Of a stretch of DNA of 38,133 bases, positions 9,349 through 20,801 are shown one piece after another (positions within the stretch are counted from its first letter, which is position 1; each line of letters starts with the position of its first letter). Made by a program: the position numbers and the translations under genes. Source of the DNA: Neomegalonema sp. (GTDB taxonomy: Bacteria; Pseudomonadota; Alphaproteobacteria; Rhodobacterales; Rhodobacteraceae); contig JALEGB010000064.1 of assembly GCA_022760355.1 (NCBI GenBank), positions 1 through 38,133 of the forward strand, given 5' to 3'. The notes beneath the pieces are model-generated. The model was not told the DNA's origin. It made no database searches and saw only the letters and a list, made by a program, of their open reading frames with translations.

Positions 9349-9374
9349 AAAAGAGGGGGCGGCGAACCGCCCCC
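9349..9374 (-). terminator. Intrinsic terminator with UUCG loop between cbbS and cbbX
   Basis: On the minus strand a perfect 8-bp stem GGGGGCGG / CCGCCCCC (9355-9362 and 9367-9374 on the plus strand) closes a TTCG tetraloop and is followed by TCTTTT at 9354-9349. This is a classic Rho-independent terminator inside the operon, about 85 bases after cbbS. A second GC hairpin (CCGGGG ... CCCCGG) lies just before it. Partial termination here would give much more cbbLS than cbbX and downstream message. Confidence 0.75.
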
Positions 9375-9457
9375 AAGACGCCGGGGGGACAGGGAGGCCC
9401 CGGGGGAGATTGGAAAAGGCCGAGGTTGGCCGCATCGGCGCGCGGCTGCGCCGCGAC

Positions 9458-9877
9458 CTACGCGTAGCGCGCGCCTTCCGGCTTGTCGGCGGCGTAGGAA
9501 TGAATGGAGTAGCGAACGGTCCGCCCCGGACCTTCCTCCCGCTGCAAACGGAAACCCGGCTCCTGCGCCGGCCGATTGACAATGAAGGCGAGCCGGATCG
9601 ACTCCCAGCCGGGCGTCGCGTCAAAAGCGATAACGCGGATATACTTGCCGCCATGCTGCTTGCGACATTCGTTCACCTCATAAACCACCGACGCCGCGTC
9701 GGGGTTATCGAACATCGGATGCCCCCACATTTCCCAGTAGGTGTTCCGAGGATGAGGGTCGTCCGTGTACTCAACCGAGACGGCGTAGCCTTGATCGATG
9801 CAATGCTGGGCTTGGACGTGGATCTGCTCATCAGTCAGATCCGGCAGGAACGAAAAAGCGCCTTGGGTTACGCGCAT
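9458..9877 (-). CDS. cbbS: Ribulose bisphosphate carboxylase, small subunit, red-type
   Basis: Small subunit of the L8S8 Rubisco. The start at 9877 is preceded by AAGGAG at good spacing and yields 139 residues beginning [19 protein letters not shown], the normal N-terminus of form IC/ID small subunits. The open frame upstream of this ATG is not needed. The longer C-terminal part (after about residue 100, [11 protein letters not shown]) matches the extension that forms the central beta-barrel of red-type enzymes. It lies 169 bases after cbbL, an unusually long gap that contains two hairpins. Confidence 0.96.
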   Translation of the reverse strand: MRVTQGAFSFLPDLTDEQIHVQAQHCIDQGYAVSVEYTDDPHPRNTYWEMWGHPMFDNPDAASVVYEVNECRKQHGGKYIRVIAFDATPGWESIRLAFIVNRPAQEPGFRLQREEGPGRTVRYSIHSYAADKPEGARYA

Positions 9878-9908
9878 GGTTTGGTTCTCCTTGTAATCGA
9901 TATCGCCG

Positions 9909-9929
9909 GCGGCGCGGAGGCCGCGCCGC
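9909..9929 (-). repeat. GC-rich hairpin just upstream of cbbS
   Basis: Nine-base perfect inverted repeat, GCGGCGCGG at 9909-9917 and CCGCGCCGC at 9921-9929, with a 3-base loop. On the mRNA it lies about 20 bases before the cbbS ribosome binding site. No T-run follows, so it is more likely a processing or stabilising structure in the cbbL-cbbS message than a terminator. Confidence 0.5.
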
Positions 9930-9996
9930 GATCGGTGGGGGCCAGAGCCGAGCGCCATATGACCGCGCTCAGCTCAGCTGCGCCCTTGAGCGATTT

Positions 9997-10042
9997 GACG
10001 TTGGATGGCCCCATCCAACGGCTCGCAAATCGCGGCCAAACA
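9997..10042. repeat. 46-nt hairpin repeat element, copy 1 (cbbL 3' end)
   Basis: A 46-base element with a 10-bp perfect stem, CGTTGGATGG (9999-10008) and CCATCCAACG (10011-10020), followed by a conserved single-stranded tail GCTCGCAAATCGCGGCCAAAC. It matches a second copy at 32827-32872 in 42 of 46 positions. Two of the four differences are the two partners of one stem base pair, so pairing is kept. It starts four bases beyond the cbbL stop. I do not recognise it as a named RNA family or repeat. Confidence 0.75.
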
Positions 10043-10046
10043 AGCT

Positions 10047-12610
<2,564 letters not shown>

Positions 12611-12623
12611 TGCAGGGTCCTCC

Positions 12624-13808
12624 TCATGTCGTTTCAAGCGCTGCGACGCCCGGCAGCTTCTTGCCTTCGAGCCATTCCAGAAACGCGCCCCCAGCGGTTG
12701 AGACGTAGCTGAACCGATCCGCCGCGCCGGCGGCGTTCAGCGCCGCAACCGTGTCTCCGCCGCCGGCGATCGCGAGCAGCATCCCCTCCGCCGCCAGCTT
12801 CGCCGCCGCCTGGGCGGCCGCATTCGTCGCGCGGTTGAAGGGGGGCAACTCAAAGGCCCCCAGCGGCCCGTTCCAGACCAACGTGCGGGAGCGGGCGAAA
12901 ATATCGGTGATCTCGGCGACGGTTTGCGGCCCTGCATCCAGGATCATCGCGTCAGGCGGGCATGCGGCGGCGCCGTAGATCATGCTCGGCGCATTGGCTG
13001 CGAACTGATATGCGACCACGACGTCCTTTGGCAGCCGCACCCGGCAGCCGGCGTCGGCGGCTTTCGCCAGCACCTCTTTGACGGCGCCGGCCATGTCATG
13101 CTCGCACAAGGATTTGCCAACGTTCTTGCCTTCCGCCGCAAGAAAAGTATTGGCCATGCCGCCGCCGATGATCAGCTCATCAACCTTGCTAACCAGGTTC
13201 CCGAGCAGATCCAGCTTCGTCGACACTTTCGCGCCGCCCACCACAGCGGCGACCGGGCGCTCCGGCGAAGACAGCGCCATTTCCAGCGTCGCCAATTCGC
13301 GCGCCATCAATCGGCCCGCCGCAGCGGGAAGATGCTTGGCGACGCCAGCGGTTGAGGCGTGCGCCCGATGCGCTGCGGAGAACGCGTCATTCACATAGAC
13401 GTCGCCCAAAGCAGCGAGCGCTTGGGCGAAATCTGGCGCGTTGGTCTCTTCACCCGGGTGGAAACGCACATTTTCCACCAGCAGAGCCTGCCCCGCCGCC
13501 ATCGCGGCTGCGGCGTTCGGCGCATCCTCCAGCGAGCTAAACAGAGTCGGCGCGCCAATCGCTTGCTCGATCGCCAAGCGTAGCGGTGCAAGCGACATAT
13601 CCGGCTGCTTCTTTCCCTTCGGGCGGCCAAAATGCGCCAGGAGAATGGGCTTGCCGCCCTTCCGCAGGATATCCTGTATCGTTGGAGCCATCGCCTGAAT
13701 GCGCGTATCGTCCGAGATCGCGCCATTTTGCATTGGCACATTCACGTCGACGCGGACCAGCGCGCGCTTACCGGCGAAATCGAGATCGTCGAGGGTTTTA
13801 TAGGTCAT
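12624..13808 (-). CDS. cbbK: Phosphoglycerate kinase
   Basis: Phosphorylates 3-phosphoglycerate, the Rubisco product, to 1,3-bisphosphoglycerate. Start at 13808 gives 394 residues beginning [19 protein letters not shown] with RVDVNVPM at once after it, the standard PGK N-terminal signature. GAGG precedes this ATG. The frame is open further upstream but lies over the gap end. The nucleotide-binding half has [23 protein letters not shown] and GGGDTVAAL. The gap stop is eight bases upstream, so the two are coupled. Confidence 0.96.
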   Translation of the reverse strand: MTYKTLDDLDFAGKRALVRVDVNVPMQNGAISDDTRIQAMAPTIQDILRKGGKPILLAHFGRPKGKKQPDMSLAPLRLAIEQAIGAPTLFSSLEDAPNAAAAMAAGQALLVENVRFHPGEETNAPDFAQALAALGDVYVNDAFSAAHRAHASTAGVAKHLPAAAGRLMARELATLEMALSSPERPVAAVVGGAKVSTKLDLLGNLVSKVDELIIGGGMANTFLAAEGKNVGKSLCEHDMAGAVKEVLAKAADAGCRVRLPKDVVVAYQFAANAPSMIYGAAACPPDAMILDAGPQTVAEITDIFARSRTLVWNGPLGAFELPPFNRATNAAAQAAAKLAAEGMLLAIAGGGDTVAALNAAGAADRFSYVSTAGGAFLEWLEGKKLPGVAALETT

Positions 13809-13816
13809 GTTGAGCC

Positions 13817-14818
13817 TCAGATCCGCGCGGCCAAGGCGACCGCCGTATCGTTCATCCGGCTCGAGAAACCCCATTCATTGTCGTACCAGCTTAGAACGCG
13901 CACCAGCTGCCCATCCATCACCTTCGTCTGATCCAGATGAGCGATGGAGGAACGGCTGTCATGATTGAAATCCTGGCTGACCAACGGCTCTGCGGTGTAG
14001 CCAAGCACGCCGCGCAGCGGCCCGTCCGCCATCTCGATCAGCGAGCGGTTAATTTCTTCAACGCTCGTGCGCCGCGCGGCGATGAACTTGAAATCCACCA
14101 CCGAGACATTGGGCGTAGGCACTCGGATCGCGACGCCATCGAGCCGACCATTCAGCTCCGGCAACACCTGCCCAACGGCTTTCGCCGCGCCGGTCGAGGT
14201 TGGGATCATCGACATCGCCGCCGAACGGGCGCGATACAGATCCTTGTGCATCGTATCCAGCGTCGGCTGGTCGCCGGTGTAGCTATGGATGGTGGTCATG
14301 AACCCCTTGTCGATTCCCACCGTTTTGTTCAGCGCATACGCCACCGGCGCCAGACAGTTGGTGGTGCAGGACGCATTCGAAACGACCAGATCCCGCCGCG
14401 TGAGCGCACTATCATTCACGCCGAATACGACCGTCCGGTCCGCGCCGGCCGACGGCGCCGAAACCAAGACCCGCCGGGAGCCGTTTTTCAGGTGAAGCGC
14501 CGCTTTCTCACGCGCCGTAAACACGCCGGTGCATTCCATGGCGACATCGACATCGCTCCATGGCAGCTCCTCCGGATTCCGGACCGCCGTGACGCGGATT
14601 GGGCCGCGCCCGATATCCATCATGGCGTGCGCTGTCCGGACCTCGCCCGGGAAGCGCCCATGGACGCTGTCATAGCGCAGCAGGTGCGCGTTCGTCTCCA
14701 CCGGCCCCAAATCATTGATCGCAACGACCTGAACATCGGTACGCCCCGATTCCACGATCGATCTTAGAACGTTGCGGCCAATGCGGCCGAAGCCGTTGAT
14801 TGCGACTCTTACAGTCAA
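13817..14818 (-). CDS. cbbG: Glyceraldehyde-3-phosphate dehydrogenase
   Basis: Reduces 1,3-bisphosphoglycerate to glyceraldehyde 3-phosphate in the cycle. The Rossmann motif NGFGRIGR (8-15), the catalytic SNASCTTNC with Cys151, and the later HSYTGDQ and STGAAKAVG are intact; 333 residues is standard. The only sensible start is a TTG at 14818 with AGGAGGG six bases upstream; no ATG or GTG lies near the conserved N-terminus. It lies 15 bases after cbbT. Asp36 at the end of strand beta-2 is the residue usually linked to NAD preference, but cofactor use cannot be settled from that alone. Confidence 0.95.
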   Translation of the reverse strand: MTVRVAINGFGRIGRNVLRSIVESGRTDVQVVAINDLGPVETNAHLLRYDSVHGRFPGEVRTAHAMMDIGRGPIRVTAVRNPEELPWSDVDVAMECTGVFTAREKAALHLKNGSRRVLVSAPSAGADRTVVFGVNDSALTRRDLVVSNASCTTNCLAPVAYALNKTVGIDKGFMTTIHSYTGDQPTLDTMHKDLYRARSAAMSMIPTSTGAAKAVGQVLPELNGRLDGVAIRVPTPNVSVVDFKFIAARRTSVEEINRSLIEMADGPLRGVLGYTAEPLVSQDFNHDSRSSIAHLDQTKVMDGQLVRVLSWYDNEWGFSSRMNDTAVALAARI

Positions 14819-14833
14819 TGCGCCCTCCTCCCG

Positions 14834-16846
14834 TTAGCGCGGCGCTTCGCCGACCAGCGCCATCACGCGCTCGACGACCGCGTCCGCCGTTATTCCGAAA
14901 TGTGCGAAGAGCTCCGCTGCAGGCGCCGATGCGCCGAAGCCGGACATGCCCACAAACGCGCCGCGCTCCCCCAGCCAGCGGTCCCACCCAAAGCGCGCCG
15001 CCGCCTCAACGCCGACACGCGGCGCGGCGCCCAAAGTTTCAGCGCGATAGGCGGCGGATTGGCGCTCGAACAGCTCCCAACAAGGCATTGATACGACCGC
15101 GACTTTCAGGCCGCGCGCCGCCAAACGGTCTGCCGCCTCAAGCGCCAGCTTCACCTCCGTGCCGGTCGCCAACAACGTCGCGTCGCGGCGGCCCGGCGCC
15201 TCTTGCACCACATAGGCGCCGCGACTGACGAGATTCTCCGCGACATGCGCCATGCGCACCGCCGGCGTCGCTTGACGCGACAGGCACAGAATGGACGGAG
15301 TTGCGCCCAGCTGTAGCGCAGCCTCCCACGCCTCCGCGGTTTCCACCGCGTCAGCTGGGCGAAACACCGCCACATTTGGAATGGCGCGCAACGACGCCAG
15401 ATGCTCCACCGGCTGATGGGTCGGCCCGTCTTCGCCGAGCCCGATCGAATCGTGGGTCATGACGTAAACGACACGCTGCTCCATCAGAGCCGAAAGGCGG
15501 ATGGCCGGGCGGGCGTAGTCAGCAAATACGAGAAAAGCGCCGCCATAAGGAATGAAGCCGCGATGCAGAGCGACGCCGTTCATCGCCGCCGCCATGCCAT
15601 GTTCGCGCACGCCGTAATGCATGTAGTCGCCGGTGAAATCACGCGCTGTCACCGGCTTCATTGCGGAGCTTTTCGTGTTGTTCGAACCGGTTAGGTCGGC
15701 CGACCCGCCCAACATAAAGGGGACGGCCGCATTGACGACTTCGAGCGCCTGTTGGCTCGCCACCCGCGTCGCGACCCGTGTTTGCTCGGTCGCGTGTCTC
15801 AGTTTCAGCTCACCGATCGCGCGGCCGAGCTCATCCGGCGCATCGCCGCGGATCGATTGTTCGAACTGCGCTTTGCTCGAATGGCTCGCGAGACGCTCCT
15901 CCCAAGCCCGCCGCGCCGCCGCCGCCTTTGCCGGCGCAGCGCGCCAAGCGGAGAGGATCGCCGATGGGATCTCAAACGGCCGCGCGCTCCAGCCCAGCGC
16001 AGCGCGCGTTGCAACGATCTCATCCGGACCAAGCGGCGCGCCATGCGCAGCGCTGGCGCCCTGTTTATTGGGCGAGCCATAGCCAATGATCGTACGGCAG
16101 GCGACCAGCGAGGGACGTGGATCCGCTTTTGCCGCGCGCAACGCTTCCTCAATCGCCGCCGGATCGTGACCATCCACCCGCAACACATGCCAGCCGCTCG
16201 CGGCGAAACGCGCCGCCTGGTCAGTGGAGGTTGAGAGCGATGTCGCCCCATCGATGGTGATTTCGTTGTCGTCCCACATCACGATCAGCCGGCCGAGGCG
16301 AAGATGGCCCGCCAGATCAATCGCTTCGTGGCTCATCCCCTCCATCAAGCAACCGTCGCCCGCGATCACCCAGGTGTAGTGATCGACCAACTCATCGCCG
16401 AACCGCGCGTTATGCAGCCGTTCCGCCAGCGCCATGCCGACCGCGGTCGCGACGCCCTGACCCAACGGTCCCGTCGTGACCTCAATCCCCGCCGCGTGCC
16501 CATATTCGGGATGCCCCGCGGTGCGGGCGCCGAGCTGGCGAAAACGCTTCAGCTCCTCCAGGGGCATGTCCGCATAGCCGAGCAAGTAATGCAGCGCATA
16601 TTGCAGCATTGAGCCATGGCCCGCCGAGAGAACGAACCGATCGCGGTCCGGCCAGGCCGGATTGCTCGGGTCAATTTTGGCGAATTTGGTGAACAGCACC
16701 GCGGCGACATCGGCCATGCCCATCGGCATGCCAGGATGGCCTGACCGCGCCGCCTCCACCGCATCCATCGTCAATGCGCGGATCGCGTTCGCCAAATCAC
16801 GGGTCGATGCGGGGCGCACCGGGTCTATCACGTCGGTTTCCAACAT
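14834..16846 (-). CDS. cbbT: Transketolase
   Basis: Thiamine-diphosphate enzyme that moves two-carbon units among sugar phosphates in CBB regeneration. The 670 residues include [11 protein letters not shown] (about 35-45), the ThDP/Mg motif GDGCLMEG (about 160), and the substrate loop [19 protein letters not shown] (about 470). The start is preceded by AGAGAGG. The C-terminal domain (from about 535) is complete. It stands 44 bases after prk. Confidence 0.97.
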   Translation of the reverse strand: MLETDVIDPVRPASTRDLANAIRALTMDAVEAARSGHPGMPMGMADVAAVLFTKFAKIDPSNPAWPDRDRFVLSAGHGSMLQYALHYLLGYADMPLEELKRFRQLGARTAGHPEYGHAAGIEVTTGPLGQGVATAVGMALAERLHNARFGDELVDHYTWVIAGDGCLMEGMSHEAIDLAGHLRLGRLIVMWDDNEITIDGATSLSTSTDQAARFAASGWHVLRVDGHDPAAIEEALRAAKADPRPSLVACRTIIGYGSPNKQGASAAHGAPLGPDEIVATRAALGWSARPFEIPSAILSAWRAAPAKAAAARRAWEERLASHSSKAQFEQSIRGDAPDELGRAIGELKLRHATEQTRVATRVASQQALEVVNAAVPFMLGGSADLTGSNNTKSSAMKPVTARDFTGDYMHYGVREHGMAAAMNGVALHRGFIPYGGAFLVFADYARPAIRLSALMEQRVVYVMTHDSIGLGEDGPTHQPVEHLASLRAIPNVAVFRPADAVETAEAWEAALQLGATPSILCLSRQATPAVRMAHVAENLVSRGAYVVQEAPGRRDATLLATGTEVKLALEAADRLAARGLKVAVVSMPCWELFERQSAAYRAETLGAAPRVGVEAAARFGWDRWLGERGAFVGMSGFGASAPAAELFAHFGITADAVVERVMALVGEAPR

Positions 16847-16890
16847 GACGCCTCTCTAAATATGAGCAACTCTTGGGGATTAGTTCCGTG

Positions 16891-17766
16891 TCAGCGCCCG
16901 CGCCGGCCGCGCTCAACCAACCGATGGATCATCGGCGTCAGGATGAGCTGCATCGCCAAGTCCAACTTATCGCCGGGGATAACGATCGAGTTCGCGCGGC
17001 TCATCCAAGCGCCATGGATCATCGAGATCAGATAGGGAAAGTCGATTCCATGCGGGTCCTTGAAGCGGATCACGACGACCGACTCGCCTGCGGTCGGGAT
17101 CCAACGCGCGATGAATGGGTTGGAGGTGTCGACGACCGGAACCCGTTGGAAGTTAATGTCGGTTTGCGTGAATTGCGGGCAGATGACGTGCACATAGGAG
17201 TGCATCCGCCGCAGGATCGTATCGGTCACCGCCTCCGTGCTGTAGCCGCGCGACGCCCGATCACGATGGATCTTCTGAATCCACTCCAGATTGATCACGG
17301 GCACAACGCCGACTTTCAGATCGGCCTGGCCGGCAATGTCGATCCTGTCGGTTTTCACCGCGCCATGCAGCCCTTCATAGAACAGCACGTCTGACCCGTC
17401 GCCAATGTCAGACCAGTCCGTGAAATGGCCCGGCGGGGCGCCGAAACGCTCAGCCTCGGCTTCGTCATGCACATAGTGGCGTGAACGCGCTCGCCCGGTC
17501 TCGCCATAACTGCGGAACTGCGCCTCCAACTCCTCCAAGATATTGGCGTCCAACGAAAAGTGGCTAAAAGTCTGATCGCCTTCCTCCATCCGCCGCAGTA
17601 CTTCCGCTTTCATTTCCGCGCGGTTGAAGCGATGAAAGGCGTCCCCCTCAATCGCCGCGGCGACGATCTCTTCACGGCGAAAAATTTGATCAAAGGTGTG
17701 TTTGACCGTGCTGGTTCCAGCGCCTGAGGAGCCGATCACCGAGATGATGGGATGCTTGACTGACAT
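16891..17766 (-). CDS. cbbP: Phosphoribulokinase, bacterial class I
   Basis: Phosphorylates ribulose 5-phosphate to ribulose 1,5-bisphosphate, the committed step feeding Rubisco. Start at 17766 (GAGGAG six bases upstream) gives 291 residues. The P-loop GSSGAGTS at 12-19 is the form normal for proteobacterial PRK. The EGDAFHRFNR and HDEAEAERFG segments fit the octameric class. The open frame continuing upstream overlaps cbbF and is ignored. The cbbF stop is ten bases upstream. Confidence 0.97.
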   Translation of the reverse strand: MSVKHPIISVIGSSGAGTSTVKHTFDQIFRREEIVAAAIEGDAFHRFNRAEMKAEVLRRMEEGDQTFSHFSLDANILEELEAQFRSYGETGRARSRHYVHDEAEAERFGAPPGHFTDWSDIGDGSDVLFYEGLHGAVKTDRIDIAGQADLKVGVVPVINLEWIQKIHRDRASRGYSTEAVTDTILRRMHSYVHVICPQFTQTDINFQRVPVVDTSNPFIARWIPTAGESVVVIRFKDPHGIDFPYLISMIHGAWMSRANSIVIPGDKLDLAMQLILTPMIHRLVERGRRGR

Positions 17767-17776
17767 GCTGCTCTCC

Positions 17777-18826
17777 TCAGGACCGGAACAAGCCGCGCGC
17801 GGCGAATAAGGGGGATGCTTCGCGCGTGGCGGCGGCGTCGCGATGGTAGGCGGCGACGCGATCCACCTTCTGAGCCGCACCGAAAATAAACGGGGTCCGC
17901 TGATGAAGCTCTGAGGGGACAAGATCGAGAATTCGCTCGGCCCCGTCAGTCGCCGCCCCTCCCGCTTGCTCCACCAGCATCGCGATCGGCGCCGCTTCGT
18001 AGATCAGTCGCAGCCGACCTTTTTGATATCCAGGCCGCGCGTCCGCCGGGTACAGAAACACCCCGCCGCGCGAGAAAATCCGATGGGTTTCCGCGACTAG
18101 AGACGCCACCCAGCGCATGTTGAAATTCTTGCCCCGCGGCCCGTCCGCGCCCTGCAGGCAGTCATCGATGAACATGCGCACAGCCGGAGACCAGTGGCGA
18201 TAGTTTGAGGCGTTGATCGCGAACTCTTTGGTGTCCGGCCCGATCCGCAGCCCGGCGCTCGCCAAGCGAAAACCGCGAGCCTCTGGGTCGAGCACGTATA
18301 AATCAACGCCCTGACCGGTTGTGAGCACCAGAGCAGTATGGGGACCGTAGATCATGTACCCGGCGGCCAGCTGCTCGCGCCCCGGTCGGAAGAAAGTCGT
18401 GGTCGCGCCAGCAGACGACTTGGCGAAAATGGAGAAGATCGTCCCGATCGAGACATTCACATCGATGTTGGACGAGCCGTCCAGCGGATCAACGGCGACC
18501 CCCAACTGCGCCTCAGGCGCCAAAGTGTGGATCTCGTTCTCTTCCTCCGACGCAAAATAGGCGACCGGCGCTGTTCGAAGAGCGTTCAACACGATGTCGT
18601 TCGCCAACACATCCAGAGTTTTCTGAACATCGCCGTCGCTATTCGCGTCGCCGGTGGACGCCCCAAGTGCGCCGCCGAGCGGTCCCCGCTGCACCAATGA
18701 CTGAATTTCGATCGCCGCATCAGCGAGGGCGCCGATGGTTTCAGCCAGCGCTGAGCGCAAAGGATCGTTCTCGGACTGCGCCGCGGTTCGCGACCACAGC
18801 TCCGGGCTGTGAAGCCTCGTATTCAT
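17777..18826 (-). CDS. cbbF: Fructose-1,6-bisphosphatase class I
   Basis: Dephosphorylates fructose (and probably sedoheptulose) bisphosphate. Start ATG at 18826 with GGGAGGAA directly upstream gives 349 residues. Metal-binding residues lie in FASEEE (91-96) and DPLDGSSN (113-120), with the later FLYPADARP also typical. The longer frame to 18961 runs into the cbbR promoter and cbbR itself and is not credible. This is the first gene of the cbb operon and diverges from cbbR, so its promoter must lie in the 102-base gap. Confidence 0.96.
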   Translation of the reverse strand: MNTRLHSPELWSRTAAQSENDPLRSALAETIGALADAAIEIQSLVQRGPLGGALGASTGDANSDGDVQKTLDVLANDIVLNALRTAPVAYFASEEENEIHTLAPEAQLGVAVDPLDGSSNIDVNVSIGTIFSIFAKSSAGATTTFFRPGREQLAAGYMIYGPHTALVLTTGQGVDLYVLDPEARGFRLASAGLRIGPDTKEFAINASNYRHWSPAVRMFIDDCLQGADGPRGKNFNMRWVASLVAETHRIFSRGGVFLYPADARPGYQKGRLRLIYEAAPIAMLVEQAGGAATDGAERILDLVPSELHQRTPFIFGAAQKVDRVAAYHRDAAATREASPLFAARGLFRS

Positions 18827-18928
18827 GTTTCCTCCCAGTCCGCCGTTTCCCGGCTGTGTTGGGAGAAAGTTGACGAGCGCAGTCAAAAAAGGAAATTTAA
18901 AAAAAACTGCTTCAACGAAAGTTTTTCT
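18827..18928. promoter_or_regulatory. cbbF/cbbR divergent promoter with two LysR-type dyads
   Basis: The 102-base gap is AT-rich relative to its surroundings. It contains a dyad TTGAC-N7-GTCAA at 18870-18886 and a perfect 7-bp dyad AAAAACT-N11-AGTTTTT at 18902-18926. The second carries the T-N11-A core of LysR-type binding sites and ends three bases before the cbbR start. This layout suits CbbR binding that represses cbbR and activates cbbF. The exact -10/-35 boxes cannot be fixed by eye. Confidence 0.65.
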
Positions 18929-19849
18929 ATGCCCGACCTGCGAGGCCTTTCCCTCAAACAACTCCGCGCGCTGAGCGCCGTCGTTAGAACCGGCTCAATC
19001 ACACAGGCCGCGCAAAGGCTGTCAGTCACACCGCCTGCGATCACGACACATCTGAAAACGCTAGATTCTTTGGTGGGTGGTCAGGTCATTGACCGAACTC
19101 CGGACGGGGTGTTCCCAACGCCGCTGGGCCAAGCGCTCCTCGACGCGAACGAAGAGATCGAAACGGTGATCGCGCGTGCGACAAACAGGCTCAATGCGCT
19201 CAGCTCCGGGGCGGAAGGCAGCGTGATCGTTGGGGTGGTCAGCACCGGAAAATACTTCGCGCCATCCATCGTCGCCGCCTTCGGCAAGGCGCATCGGCGC
19301 ATCGACGTCACCTTGTCTATCGGCAACCGCGAAACGATTATCGCCGGATTGGAGCGCAGCGAGTATGATGTCGCAATTATGGGGCGGCCGCCTGGGCACC
19401 TGGCTTTCAATCGCTTTGTGCTCGGCGACCATCCCCACATCCTGATCGCGCCGCCGGATCATCGATTGGTGGACGACGCCGATATTCTCCCCGAGGACCT
19501 ACTCAACGAGACCTTCCTATGCCGCGAGGCTGGCTCCGGCACCCGGCTGCTGATGAACCGCTTTTTAGACCGGATGGGCGACGGCCGACCGTTTCGAACC
19601 GTGGAAATGGGCACGAACGAGACAATTAAGCAGGCCGTTATGGCCGGGCTGGGCGTCGCGATTATCTCAGCGCATACTTGCGTCGCGGAGCTCGCCGAAA
19701 AAAGATTGGCGACATTGAAGGTTCAGGGGCTGCCGCTGGTGCGCCAATGGTCGCTTCTCCGCCGTTCCGACCGTCCGATTGCGCAAGCCACTAAGGTATT
19801 TTGGGGCTACATGACCGAAGCAGGCAAAAGTTTAATCCCGAAGATCTAG
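18929..19849 (+). CDS. cbbR: CbbR, LysR-type activator of the cbb operon
   Basis: Transcriptional regulator of CO2 fixation genes, expected to respond to cycle metabolites or NADPH. Start at 18929 gives 306 residues beginning MPDLRGLSLKQLRALSAVV. The winged helix-turn-helix occupies about 6-65 (TGSITQAAQRLSVTPPAITTHLKTL region), followed by the periplasmic-binding-protein-like effector domain. The divergent position relative to cbbF is the classic CbbR arrangement. The ribosome site is weak, and the upstream operator dyad overlaps the leader, consistent with low, autorepressed expression. Confidence 0.95.
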   Translation: MPDLRGLSLKQLRALSAVVRTGSITQAAQRLSVTPPAITTHLKTLDSLVGGQVIDRTPDGVFPTPLGQALLDANEEIETVIARATNRLNALSSGAEGSVIVGVVSTGKYFAPSIVAAFGKAHRRIDVTLSIGNRETIIAGLERSEYDVAIMGRPPGHLAFNRFVLGDHPHILIAPPDHRLVDDADILPEDLLNETFLCREAGSGTRLLMNRFLDRMGDGRPFRTVEMGTNETIKQAVMAGLGVAIISAHTCVAELAEKRLATLKVQGLPLVRQWSLLRRSDRPIAQATKVFWGYMTEAGKSLIPKI

Positions 19850-19904
19850 GGTCGAAACCCCTTCAGCAGACGCCGCCAGATTTATGGGTCGGCGACCGAG
19901 AGCT

Positions 19905-19931
19905 TGTTGATGATTTCGCGAACCATCAACA
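19905..19931. repeat. Hairpin between convergent cbbR and hydrolase genes
   Basis: An 8-bp inverted repeat, TGTTGATG (19905-19912) and CATCAACA (19924-19931), lies in the 112-base gap between two converging genes. It could end transcription from either side, but neither arm is followed by a clear T-run. Weak evidence. Confidence 0.3.
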
Positions 19932-19961
19932 GACGCTCTGCGAATTTCGAGACGCCAGTAT

Positions 19962-20756
19962 TCAGCGCGGGAAGGTCCGCGCGAGAAAATCGGTCAACGC
20001 CGCTGCGGCTTCCTCAGGACGCTCCGCACAGGGCAAATGCCCACAATCCGCAATCTCAACGCGCTCCGCGCCAGAGATCAAATCGGCCAGCGCCAAATTC
20101 ACTTCCGGCGGCGTCGAGAGATCCGCATCGCCCCAAAGGCACAGCGTCGGAACGGATATCTTGCGCGCGGCCGCCGCAAGATCCGCATCCCGGATCGCCG
20201 CACAACATCCGGCATACCCCTCCACTGAGGTCGCCGTCACCATTGCGCGCATCGGCGCGACCCGGCTGCGGTCCGCCCGCGTCTCCTCAGTAACCCAGCG
20301 GTCGACGATCGGCGCCGCCATTGCAGCCAGGCCAGCGCTGCGAACCTTCTCAATCCGCTCATTCCACATCGCGTCACTGCCAATCTGGCTGCCGGTATCC
20401 ATCAACGTAAGCGACGCTAATCGATCACCGGCGATTTCGCTCAACGCCTGACCGATGAGCCCGCCGATTGAGACGCCAACATATGCGAACCGCTCAAGCC
20501 CGAGAAAATTCACCAACTCAAGCGCATCGGCGGCAAGGTCCTGAATACTGAAGGGCGCGCTCGGCGGTTCGGACAGCCCATGCCCGCGCTTGTCGAAGCG
20601 CACATAGCGCAGATCCGTCGGCATCAACGCCAGCATATCGTCCCACAGGCGCAGGTCGGAGCCCAACGAATTGCCGAACAGCACCGCCGGCGCGTCCGCC
20701 GGTCCCTGCACCCGGTAGTGAAGCGCCCCGGCGCGCTCCGAAATCATTGCTCGCAT
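19962..20756 (-). CDS. Alpha/beta hydrolase, 3-oxoadipate enol-lactonase-like
   Basis: A 264-residue alpha/beta hydrolase. The nucleophile elbow is GVSIGG with Ser96, the acid is near Asp212 (GDADLSTP), and the catalytic His is His240 in CGHLPCAERPE. The sequence pattern resembles PcaD, which opens the enol-lactone in the protocatechuate branch of the beta-ketoadipate pathway. No other pca gene is nearby; instead it follows ppx by 45 bases, so the physiological substrate is uncertain. The start ATG has GGAAGGA six bases upstream. PcaD-like is the closest family, not a proven function. Confidence 0.8.
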   Translation of the reverse strand: MRAMISERAGALHYRVQGPADAPAVLFGNSLGSDLRLWDDMLALMPTDLRYVRFDKRGHGLSEPPSAPFSIQDLAADALELVNFLGLERFAYVGVSIGGLIGQALSEIAGDRLASLTLMDTGSQIGSDAMWNERIEKVRSAGLAAMAAPIVDRWVTEETRADRSRVAPMRAMVTATSVEGYAGCCAAIRDADLAAAARKISVPTLCLWGDADLSTPPEVNLALADLISGAERVEIADCGHLPCAERPEEAAAALTDFLARTFPR

Positions 20757-20801
20757 GCTCGGTCCTTCCCAATTGCGTGATGCGCCGCGCGGCCCCTCGG
20801 C

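Noticed and set aside
18827-18961. N-terminal extension of cbbF to an ATG at 18961
   Set aside because: It would cover the whole divergent promoter and the first codons of cbbR; the ATG at 18826 has a near-perfect ribosome site and the family N-terminus.
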